This document shows, one piece after another, positions 1 to 8,913 of a DNA stretch of 64,000 bases. Every line of letters starts with the position of its first letter. The stretch's first letter is position 1. The position numbers were made by a program, and so were the translations under genes. Origin of the DNA: Nelumbo lutea (lineage: Eukaryota; Streptophyta; Magnoliopsida; Proteales; Nelumbonaceae); contig JAKGHH010000005.1 in the NCBI GenBank assembly GCA_022828595.1, forward strand, positions 51,207,655-51,271,654. The letters are read 5' to 3'. A model generated the notes under the pieces. The model saw only the letters and a list, made by a program, of their open reading frames with translations, did not search any database and had not been told where the DNA came from.

Positions 1-652
1 TCCGATCTCATTCACCAATGTAAATTGTTTTTCTTGGTTCTAGTTTGATAATTTCAAAAATAAATCAGATTTGAAAAATAGATTGTTTCTCAATACAAAT
101 TTTGGTGTAGTTGTTGCATATATATATTTTTGTTTTCGTAACTGAAACAAAAACCACGTTCTTAAATTTCTGTTTTTAAGATCATGCTTCCCTCTAGTGA
201 TTTGATTATTGATATTACGTTTAATAAGTGATTGTGTATTTTCAAAGCAGTGGAAAAAAAAGGTCAGGCAGTATTTGTGCATAAATTCTAATCCAATAAA
301 TGCTAAATGGGCGTCTAGTCTAACCGATGTTGATAGGGTATAAGCTCACCCTGCCTATATTATTGGTCTATAAGCTCACCAAATCCCTTATTTGGGTCAA
401 AGCCCACTATTGGTTTTTTTATTCCCCTTTAAGTATAAAGCCTCTATGTGGGGATTCTCACGGTTCGATTAACTAAATGATGGTTTTTTTCTTTTTCTTT
501 TTTTTTTTTTAAATTGAACTATTTCTATCGACTTTTGCAATTCCTTGAATCAGTACCACTGATTGACCAGTTTTGGTTTTTAATTAATTTGATTCCTCAA
601 TTTTTAGTTATTTTATATAAATATGTATAGTATATTTTAAATAGATTATTAT
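1..652. other. AT-rich spacer, no gene seen
   Basis: Intergenic sequence with homopolymer runs (T-rich around 487-510) and no open frame with coding character on either strand. The small minus-strand frame at 40-282 has no recognisable motif or composition bias and is best treated as chance. No repeat boundary could be defined here. Confidence 0.5.
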
Positions 653-1313
653 TGATGAGGTGATTTGGCCTTTTAATGATATTGTGACACGTGGCACCCC
701 ATAATCGTTTCATGATACCTCAGCACCATATAGGCTATGACTTTAAAAGCACTTTGAGCACACTTGCCTGCTTTAACTGTCACAGCACCACCTCGGTAAG
801 GTCAGCCTGCCTTCATTGAGGCCAAGTTGTGATTTGCATGATGTAGTGGTCAACCTCCTTCACACATGGATTGTTGTCTCTGAATCCTTTGGGATCATGC
901 CGCCTCACCAACGGACCTAACTCCCACCTCGTCCGCATCAAAGGTAAGTGGATAAACTCTATCGCTTTACATGAAAGCCAACTCCAAGCATGAAACCACC
1001 TTTGAGCGAGACAGGCTAATAAGTCACATCCTCCCAGAGATCTCGGACACACTACATGAAATACATGGAAACCTACGCCTATATAAAGGCATTCCATTAA
1101 TCAGAGAAGGTAAGCACAATTTAGCTCTCAAACTCTCTTGCACTCTCGCTTTCTAAGCATCTAGACACCTTTCACTAACTTAAGCATTAGAGTGCCTACC
1201 TTGGGTAAAGCACCCTGGGTGCTCTAACTTTTATCTTCTTACAGCTCATCCAATCGACCTCGTCAGTGCAACATTCGAGCTATCTTCTATCAAGGAGCAC
1301 CAGATCGCACACT
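653..1313 (+). mobile_element. Solo-LTR-like sequence, family 1 copy A
   Basis: It starts TGATGAGG and soon carries GTGACACGTGGCACC, the same start and early block as the copy at 5962. A TATA-type box (CCTATATAAAGG, about 1078-1089) lies about 100 bases before the conserved block ACTTAAGCATTAGAGTGCC (about 1177-1195); the second copy has the same order of landmarks. That arrangement (U3, TATA, short R, then the block) is what I would expect of a plant LTR-retrotransposon LTR. No primer-binding site or gag/pol frame follows, so it reads as a solo LTR or fragment. The right edge is approximate and no TSD was found. The superfamily is unproven; Ty3-like is a guess. Confidence 0.5.
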
Positions 1314-1921
1314 GTATGATATATAATGCAAATATATTTATAAATAAGAATTAAAAAAAGTTAATAAAATTTAACTAATTGACAAAATTAATGATGTTTT
1401 AAAAAAAAGTTCAAATAGATGAATGTAAAAAAGTACACTTTTGGACAAAATTTCCCTTCTCTTTTCTTTGAAGGATCATGGGTGGGTTTTCTACAAAAAA
1501 AAAAAAAAAGTTTCATTAATCAAGCTTCATCACCATCATCCAGAATCAAAGATAGCATACAAGAGAGCTTGCTTTGACAAAAAAAAAAAAATGGCAAACT
1601 TATAGAAGGTGCAAGGGGGGTCAATATATCTATCACAACCAATTGAAGGTTTCGAAGCTAAGAAGAAAGAATCTTGGGATGATGGTTGGATCTGGGAGCC
1701 CGTGCTTTGATCAAATCTTTCTAATGGATCCTTAATCACAGCATTGTATGCAGGATATTGAGTGTTCTTGAAGAACGTTAATGTGGCCTAAAATCTTTTT
1801 GTGACAGTGCCATGCTAGTTGATGCTCTCGTGCAAAGTGAACCATGCATAGATGTAGATATCTTATTTGTTTTATGTATAAAAAAATATATCTTGTTTGT
1901 TTATCCAAAAATCATGTTGAC
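1314..1921. other. AT-rich spacer with poly-A runs
   Basis: Several A or T homopolymers (for example 1493-1508 and 1578-1590). No coding frame, RNA gene or clear repeat was recognised. Confidence 0.4.
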
Positions 1922-1929
1922 TGTTGGAT

Positions 1930-2079
1930 TTTTTTTTTTTGCTTTTTTTTATATTTCTTTTGAAGGGCTACACAACAGGGGTAGTCCATCCCCCAACCTA
2001 GGTGCAGGCGGGATATAATCCCAAGTCTCCGCTACAACTAGCAGGTGATCTTACCAACCCGCTAGTTGGCACCTTGCAA
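1930..2079 (-). mobile_element. tRNA-derived SINE with TSD
   Basis: Read on the minus strand this starts with a tRNA-like head: an acceptor-like GGTGCC later paired by GCACC, an A-box-like TAGCGGGTTGGT, and a T-arm-like hairpin GGGATTATATCCC at the B-box position. It ends in an A-rich tail, seen as the T-rich stretch 1930-1962 on the plus strand. The 8-mer TGTTGGAT flanks it at 1922-1929 and 2080-2087, as expected for a target-site duplication. The family is not one I can name. A decayed tRNA gene is the alternative, but the tail and TSD favour a SINE. Confidence 0.6.
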
Positions 2080-2087
2080 TGTTGGAT

Positions 2088-2851
2088 CATTTTGACATAG
2101 TGAAACTTGTCTATATAAACCATGGTGATGATTTTATTACTCACCATTTGGCTAGTTTTATGTATGGATCAGGGTGAGTCCTCTCCCCTTAGTTGGTGAT
2201 TTTCTATTCCATGTTTGAGAGCTCTTGTAGGTTGGCCAGATGGTGTAGACCCTTTAATGTTCTTTTAGTGCTATATTCATCCCATTTTATCAAAGAAAAA
2301 ATTAAAATTCAATGGAAATCAGCAAGAAAAATGAAATGACCACAACACTACTATCCTTAGTAGTTACAACTACAACATCTTTTGTGTTTGCAAATTGTGA
2401 GAATGGGGTTTTTCTATTTCATTGATGGATGATTATAATTGCAATCTGTGACAACAAGCCTCTTCGAAATCTATAAATTTCTTCCTCTCTTAGAGAACCT
2501 ATGAGGTCTTGACATAAATGCATGAAATTTTTCGAACCCATCAATAGAAGGGAAAGATACTACCAAGATCTATATTGTTTCTAGCATTTTGACCAATATT
2601 TAGAGCCTAAATGCCGAGCATAAAACTCTGATTTTGGGTTTTGAGGGTAGAGAAGGCCCGATTTGCATACCTGCTTTACATCTTTTAAGCTTCTTTTAAG
2701 AAGCCCATAAAATCAATCTTTGAAGAGAGTGTGAGAGATAATTAAGAGAGAGAGAGAGAGGAGGTGATGGAGAAGATCAGACTCCCAGGGAAAGTGCAGC
2801 GGTGCAAAATATAGCTTTTTTGGTAAAAAACAAAAAAAAATGATGCACCAA
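2088..2851. other. Spacer, no gene seen
   Basis: AT-rich sequence with a short GA microsatellite at 2744-2761. No coding frame or repeat boundary recognised. Confidence 0.4.
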
Positions 2852-3459
2852 TAGGGTGTTCATTATATGGTCTAGACTGTCAAATTGCATCTAACTAGAA
2901 CATAATTAATGCTTTGGTCAAGTTTGGCTTTAAAACAGTTTGATTTAATTTGGTTTGGAAATTCCTTAAACTGTAGTTTTTTTTGGTTTGGCTTTCTAAA
3001 TTTTAGAAACCAGACCAAACCATAAATTGAATTATTAATAATATATTCATTCATGTATATAATATATAATACATATGTATGTATATTTTCATTTAACATT
3101 TCATACATTCTTGTGGTTTGTTTCATTTTTTGACTTGTAATTTGATGCCAAAGGAATTGTTTGTGCTTGAGAAAGTGTGATTGTAATTTATATGATAGTA
3201 ATAAGTAATACTTGTTAACATTTCAATGTGATATTTGAATTATATTTGTTATTTATGTAGGAATGCATGTTATTAGGGCTTTCAAATTGAGTTAAGCCCA
3301 ATAGAATGGCCAAAACAGTATTAGAAACCAGACTAAACCGTAATAGAATGGTTTGGTTTGATTTCTATACTAAAATGGTTTGAGAATTTTTCAAACCGTA
3401 ATTTACTGGTTTGATCTGAGATATCCAAGCCAAATCAAACCAGACTGTGAGCACCCCTA
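2852..3459. mobile_element. hAT-like MITE
   Basis: The left end TAGGGTGTTCATTATATGGT and the reverse complement of the right end (TAGGGGTGCTCACAGTCTGG) form imperfect terminal inverted repeats of the type common in plant hAT elements. The interior is made of repeated GGTTTGG-type motifs in both orientations (for example around 2938-3020 and 3350-3440) with no coding frame. The 8-bp flanks (TGCACCAA and GGCAGCAT) match at only 5 of 8 positions, so a TSD is suggestive at best. Confidence 0.5.
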
Positions 3460-4234
3460 GGCAGCATGCATGAGAAAGGAAATAAAAGACGAATCTCTAG
3501 AAGGTGTTAAGAGGGCCAATTTTTAAACTCTGGGCAGTGGACCAGAACCCAAAAATCATCGACGGGGAATGATGGTTCCAAATATTTTTTAGTTGACAAG
3601 AAGAAACTGAGCAAAAAATGGTATTTTTGTCCAAAAAAGAAAATTTCTTTTGGCGCTCATGGATTTCAACATTTTTCTAAACAAATTTGTGTTGATCAAC
3701 TGGCAACACAACACCATGTACCAAACACCTCCTTTGACACCATATATGTGTTCAAACCCTTTTTTTTTTGTCTTTATAAGCTTGTTTAAGGTGTTTAAGT
3801 CCCTCTAATAGGCACTTACATCCTTTTCTTTTTTGCACAAAACCTACTCTAATTATTCTCCACTTTCCTCCTCTCTACTTATTGGCAGAAACCTTTTATG
3901 CCCATTGTCCTCGATGCTCTTGTTGTGTTCACCACACACCATATCAAAAGTTTGAATACTGTAAATTTGTTTAAATTTGTTTTCTGTTTCAGAAAACATA
4001 ATGTGGATGGTTTAAAAAACATGGCTTGCTTTTGGAATCAAAACTACATTGTTTTAGTTTTCAAAAGCAACAAACAAAGTTAGAGTGCATGCTTGTTTTG
4101 TTGCTAATGTGGCAATTTTGAAAACAAGTGGAAAAAAAAAACATTAACATTTCCAAACACCCCCTAAAGCATCAAAATGATGGGGTTTAAAACAAAAACA
4201 TATTTTGGAACAATAACACTATTTGCTATGTGAA
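3460..4234. other. Spacer with foldback-like debris
   Basis: No gene. The part from about 3990 to 4160 has AAAACAAACA and GTTTTGTTG stretches and the block CCAAACACCCCCTAAA, resembling the foldback element at 44358. It probably contains a decayed relative. Confidence 0.35.
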
Positions 4235-4891
4235 ATATAATATGGGTAAAAGACTTAAACCTCCCTTGAGATTTGTCACAAATACTTATACCTCCCCTCT
4301 AATTTTTAATAGGACTTAAACATCCCCCTATCTAAATAAGATGTGGTTATATTTGTCATAATTGATAAAAAGACACTTCTATACTATATTGTCCTTCAAA
4401 TTTTGAAGATTAGCACCAGCTTTCATCATTTTGAAGCAAAAATGACCGTTGTAGCTTGACTCGACCTTTGTACAATCATTTCAAGTGCTGCTCACAAGAG
4501 TTGATTCACAAAGTTGATCTCATAAACATTTTAGGGTAACTTGATGTGAAATCAGCTATGCTTCCTGAAACCATGAAATCATGTCCTTTAGTAAACGGGA
4601 GGTTGCTAGAGAATGAAAAGCTTCAGTTATAAGACAGCCATGGCAAAGCAACTATTCAAAAGACTAAACCAGGACTATTTGGGCTACAACAACAATGACA
4701 AAGCAAGGGTGATCAAAGCATATCTGAAACTATATCTATTTTAGGCTTTTCTTAAGATTTTAGCTAGTTCTAAAATTATCAATCGTATCATTCAATGGTT
4801 TAGTATCTAAAACCTTGAAATCATAACCTCAAGGTCAACCATTGTAGCACGAGCAAACTCATCATTGCACTGTGTTTTCTAATCTAACCAA

Positions 4892-5184
4892 GTCTTTTAA
4901 AACCGATTGGGACAAAGAACCGGTCGGGGTTTGGTTTTTGGGTCAAATAGTTTGACCGTTTGAACCGAATGATTGGTTCATTCTAACAAAAAATTAAAAA
5001 TTAAAAAAAATAAAAAAAAATGTCAAACCGTTGAACGGTTCAACCACCCGGGTCAGCAGTTTGCCAAATAAATTAACATTTTTTTGGCACAAATCCGATT
5101 TTGGGGAAAAATGGAATCAATCACCTGATTGGTTCTCGATTTTTTCGGTTCAGTCGTCTAGTCCAGTCCGGTTTTGAAAACCAT
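4892..5184. mobile_element. Small inverted-repeat element nested in the MULE
   Basis: The ends are TTTTAAAACCGATTGGGAC and, reverse-complemented, GGTTTTCAAAACCGGACTGGAC-like sequence. The interior is a run of CGGTT/AACCG-type motifs (GGTCGGGGTTTGG, GAACCGAATGATTGG, CCGTTGAACGG). This is the style of a short non-autonomous DNA transposon. No TSD could be fixed, so ends are good to about 5 bases. Confidence 0.45.
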
Positions 5185-5213
5185 GAATTTAATCGCATCG
5201 ACATGTGATTGAT

Positions 5214-5360
5214 GACAAGTTCTCAAGAATCAAAATTTTGCCACGTATCGACTGATATGTATTGTATCGGAGCCTTCTTGATACGCCCCTACAAGGGGTG
5301 TTTCGAGTCGATGAATGGTTCAGAGGATAGACTGGCCTTAAACTGGGTCCTCTGAACCAA
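5214..5360. repeat. Dispersed repeat, copy 1
   Basis: It shares an ordered series of blocks with 42484-42650: CAAAATTTTG, a TATCG/TATC-rich stretch, GCC(T/C)CTACA, GTGTTTC, ATGGTT(C/T)AGA, and a GGCCTTAAAC block. It lies inside the 1.44-kb MULE here but outside any MULE in the second copy, so it is an independent family. A CT microsatellite follows at 5369-5394. Confidence 0.5.
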
Positions 5361-5961
5361 TTCCAAAAAGCAACTCTCTCTCTCTCTCTCTCTCTACCTT
5401 CTTTTCCTTCACCTCCCGTCTTTTTTGTTTTTTTGTTTTTTTTGTCCTTAGGAAACCAAAACTATGAGTTCGGTATAGAGCGACAATATTGGGTTTTTGA
5501 AAAAAATTATTAAAATTTAACGGCACGTGAGCTCGCACGCAACCAATTCTTAATAAATAAGAGAAGGAAGGTATTTGTCCTATAATGTCACCCAATAGGG
5601 AGGTGTTAATCTATTTTGAAATTAAAGAGGAGGTCTTAGTATTTAACATAAACGTGAAGGGAGGTTTAAGTCTTTTATCCATATAATATCATTTGCTAGA
5701 GATAAAAATATGCTATTTAAAACAGAAGCTCAATATCATTTTTTGTTTTCAGTGTTTGAATTAAAAAACAATATACAACCAAATGATTTTGTTTTTAGGA
5801 CTCGGAAGAAAAAAATACAAATAATACAGAAACACCCCATAACCAAGCAAAAATCATCAAACAAAAAATTAATTTAAATTGTACACGTGGATTTCATATA
5901 AACCACGAGATTTAGATTCAAATACCATATATTATGATAAATACTTGCACACATACATAAC

Positions 5962-6954
5962 TGATGAGGGCAGATTTGGCCCTCCTCTGAAATTGTGACA
6001 CATGGCACCTCGTGACAACTAGGAAAACACCCAGCCAACAAACTTACGAAGTTGGTGACCCACCTGGGCACCAGTCTGGCCGGCTTGGCACGACCTGCGC
6101 GCGGCCTGATGTACACCTGTGCGCGGCGGATGCGACCTGCATGGCGTGCGTGCGGCCCGCGCGAACTGTGCACGGCCTGTGCGACCTGGCCGACCTGGAC
6201 CAGCCTAGCGCATGATCTGGCCAAGTCGCCCATAAGGTGCCCACCGACGAACCTGGCCTAGACACTGACCCGCTGACTGACACAGGCGCGCGACCTGACG
6301 ACCTGGCCTAGACACTGACCCGTCGACTAACGCAGGTGCCCCCTGACAACCCAGCCCAAGCGCCAACCTAGCCGCCTAACACAAGCGCCAGCCTGACGAC
6401 CTTGAGGAGTTCACCACCGTACCCCGGTTCTGACAAGATGCAACGAGTCTTACCGTTTGGAGGCTTTTCACCCACCTAACCCGCGAGTACTCCGGTATAT
6501 AAAGACCTCACCCCCAAAGGGGAGGGAGAGGAAAAAAAGGGAAGTAACCCCTACTCTCTAGCTCTCTCATATTATCTTCAAAGCTCTATACAATAAGAGT
6601 GCTAACTTAAGCGTCGGAGAGCTCCCGTCGGAAAAATACCCCCGGGACCTTTGATTTAGTTCTCGCAGGTTCTTCAGCTCCCGCGGCCTACAAAGAGGAG
6701 GAAAAGATGGAGTTCTCGGAGGTCTCTCATCTCCCGCCACCTACAAAGAGGAGGAAAAGATGAAGTTCTCGTGGGTCCCTCAGCTCCCGCCACCTACAAA
6801 GAGGAGGAAAAGATGGAGTTCTCGCAGGTCCCTCAGCTCCCGCCACCTACAAAGAGAAGGAAAAGATGAAGTTCTCGTGGGTCCCTCAGCTCCCGCAGCC
6901 TACAAAGGAAAGAAGACCACCTCATGCTGAGGGCAGTCGGATTGCACCGCACCA
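5962..6954 (+). mobile_element. Solo-LTR-like sequence, family 1 copy B
   Basis: It starts TGATGAGG and shares GATTTGGCC and GTGACACATGGCACC with copy A at 653. A TATA-type box (GGTATATAAAGACC, about 6492) precedes the block CTTAAGCGTCGGAGAGCTCC at about 6608, and the end GGATTGCACCGCACCA resembles plant LTR 3' ends. The stretch 6050-6400 is unusually GC-rich for this window, which leaves several long frames open on both strands by composition alone. A 53-bp tandem array (6678-6915) sits in its 3' third. No primer-binding site or internal coding region follows. Confidence 0.55.
6678..6915. repeat. 53-bp tandem array, about 4.5 copies
   Basis: Units begin CTCCCGC at 6678, 6731, 6784, 6837 and 6890, exactly 53 bases apart. 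Each contains CCTACAAAGAG(G/A)AGGAAAAGATG followed by (G/A)AGTTCTCG and ends in a CTCAT or CCTCAG variant. Two alternating subtypes occur (GATGGAGTTCTCGCAGG and GATGAAGTTCTCGTGGG), suggesting that dimers were duplicated. The array lies within LTR copy B. Confidence 0.9.
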
Positions 6955-6993
6955 GGGAGCTCCAGCATTCTCTAAGTCACCGGCCGCCTAATA

Positions 6994-7205
6994 GGCAGTT
7001 CACCACCGAGCAGCTCACCACTGGGCAGTTCACAACCAGGCAGTTTGCCACCAGTTAGTTCGCCACCAAGCAGTTCACCACTAGGCAGTTTGCCACCAGA
7101 CAGTTCGCCACTAAGCAGTTCGCCACCAAGCAGTTCGCCCCCAGGCAGTTCTCCACCGAGCAGTTCGTCAGTAGGCAATTCACCACCAAGTAGCTCATCA
7201 CCAAG
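6994..7205. repeat. 15-bp minisatellite, about 14 copies
   Basis: The consensus is close to GGCAGTTCACCACCA with variants such as AGCAGTTCGCCACCA and GGCAGTTTGCCACCA. Because the period is a multiple of three, frames remain open on both strands and give pentapeptide repeats (GGELP-like on the minus strand, SSPPS-like on the plus strand). There is no flanking coding sequence, start context or domain, so I treat it as a non-coding minisatellite. Confidence 0.85.
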
Positions 7206-8440
7206 GTACGCCACCACCGGGTCAAATAACGAGGTACTTAGCCAAAAAATTTTACATCACAAAACATTGTTACATGGCTGATTACATCAATAACAAAAGG
7301 CTCTTAAAAATTTTATTATTAAAAATTCCTTTGTCAACACTTACACAGTTTCACCCTATCTCTGCCTTACAAGTTAGAACCATGAACAACAGACGGTTGG
7401 ATCAATTAGTGAAACTGTTGTTTAAGGGACTTCCGTGTTAACTATTACAATGCTGATGCCTGCATTGGCTTCACATCGAGACCACCATTTAAAAATATTA
7501 TTATTATATTTATGTGTCTTAGTTAGTTAATAGTAATCATATGCTCTATTTCTTCTTAAAGTTAATTTAATATCATACTTGATTAAGAAAAGCATTTCTT
7601 ATTCTTTCTCCTCATCCATTTTCAACGTTTTGAATGACCAAACAATTAATCTGTTTATTTAATGGGGAAATCCATTCCATGAAGAAATCAAAAGTTGATG
7701 TAATACCTACTTATGAAACTTGAATTAAATACATATTTCAATATTTTTTCTCTATGTTCTCACTATAAAATTGGATTGTTTGTTCTTTCAACCACCCTTT
7801 TGATTTGGACGGGAGATTGGTTATACCACTTGCAGAGTTGTGAAGGTAAATTAGCATTCATCAATTACCAAATTATCTAATTACCCTCATAGGTAAAGAT
7901 ACCTTCTCAATCCAATTTGGTCAGGAATGGAAAGAGGACAAGGATTAATGGGGATACTTGATCCAATGATCAGGGACGGGATAGGATTGAACTCCATGTC
8001 TCTCCCAATTTCATATTTTTGAATCTGTTATTTATTGTCCATGTGGGAATGACATCGTGGGGAGGTGTTTGATTACCTGAGAATGATCTCAAAAAATATA
8101 CGAGAGGATATTTTTAATATTATGTAATGTTTAACTAACAAAATAGTATCGGATGTATTCAAGTGTCTATTTTTAAAAGTTCAGAGTACTCAAATATTAC
8201 AATTGAAAATTCAGGTACCTATTTGCCATTACCCCAAAATACATGGTACCTATCTATAATTTATTTATATATATATATATATTATAAAAATAATTTAAAA
8301 ATATTGTCTATATTTTAAATTTAAAGAAATTCTGTACCATTACATAAATTTCAACTTATATCTTATTTATAATTCATTTTTTCTTTATTTTAAGCAAGTT
8401 TTTTACAGATAAAACTTTTATTTAAAAAAAATCGGAATTC
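7206..8440. other. Spacer upstream of the end-joining gene
   Basis: AT-rich DNA with short TA runs (about 8268-8282) and no gene-like frame. It includes a few stretches typical of plant intergenic debris but no definable element. Confidence 0.4.
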
Positions 8441-8600
8441 GGGTTCCGATGGAGACCCGGGGATTGGAATGAAGTGAATCTTTACCCGCGATGGGGATCG
8501 GGGTCGAAGACGGGCCGACGGGGACTCACATAAAAGTCGGGGTCGGGGACGGGGAATATAGTATGGTTACCGCCCCGAATCCGCCCCGTTACGATTCCTA
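8440..8600. repeat. GC-rich GGGGAYCGGGG-type repeat
   Basis: A 160-base island dominated by GGGGATCGGGGTCG, GACGGGGAC and CCGCCCCG motifs in an otherwise AT-rich region, with inverted relation between the two ends (GGGTTCCG and CGGGGAC against CCCCGAATCCGCCCCG). It ends about 310 bases before the ATG at 8914, so it may lie in or next to that gene's promoter. It is probably a decayed DNA-transposon end rather than a CpG-island promoter. Confidence 0.35.
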
Positions 8601-8797
8601 AATGCGGCTCTTGAAGGCGGCAGTACTCTCTCAAAGCGCGAAACAATTAAAACCGTCGACTGATTTGTCTTTCTGTCAGTGACAAGCCAATCGTGGCAAA
8701 TCTTCGCATTCTCTCCGCAGACTAGTCTTTGAGTCTTTCTAATGAGGCATTGCCATCTGTTCCGAGGAGCAGAGAATCATCAGAACTTCATATTAAC

Positions 8798-8863
8798 ATG
8801 CCCTTCACTTTGGGTTTCTCTTATTTCTTCCCTCGAGTTCCTGCGGTTTACTCGTTGCTTTGA
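8798..8863 (+). other. Possible uORF in the leader of the end-joining gene
   Basis: An ATG at 8798 opens a 21-codon frame ending at TGA 8861-8863, 50 bases before the proposed start at 8914. If transcription begins upstream of 8798 it would be a leader uORF. The transcription start is not visible, so this is only a possibility. Confidence 0.25.
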
Positions 8864-8913
8864 GTTTCCTTGGTTGGGTTGTGGGGGTTGTTGAAGGAAG
8901 GAGATACTCAGAA

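Larger units (their letters stand above)
4244..5680. mobile_element. Non-autonomous Mutator-like element with 9-bp TSD
   Basis: Long terminal inverted repeats of roughly 90-100 bases start GGGTAAAAGACTTAAACCTC (left) and GGATAAAAGACTTAAACCTC (right, reverse complement). The flanks are the identical 9-mer ATATAATAT at 4235-4243 and 5681-5689, the TSD length typical of Mutator-like elements. The 1437-bp interior has no transposase. It holds at least two other repeats: a TTTTAAAACCG-bounded element at about 4892-5184 and a dispersed repeat at 5214-5360 that recurs at 42484-42650. Boundaries are exact because the TSD is perfect. Confidence 0.85.

Noticed and set aside
1957..2079. Functional tRNA gene
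   Set aside because: Acceptor and T-arm-like pairing exist, but no proper anticodon arm could be drawn, and the A-rich tail plus TSD indicate a SINE.
5874..6283. Several overlapping frames of 60-119 codons on both strands
   Set aside because: They lie in the GC-rich U3 of LTR copy B, where stops are rare by composition. None has a motif and all four compete in the same place.
6661..7205. CRISPR-like array
   Set aside because: Both arrays are head-to-tail tandem repeats without unique spacers, and the genome is eukaryotic.
6972..7281. Pentapeptide-repeat proteins on both strands (GGELP-like and SSPPS-like)
   Set aside because: A by-product of a 15-bp minisatellite whose period is divisible by three; no flanking coding sequence or start context.
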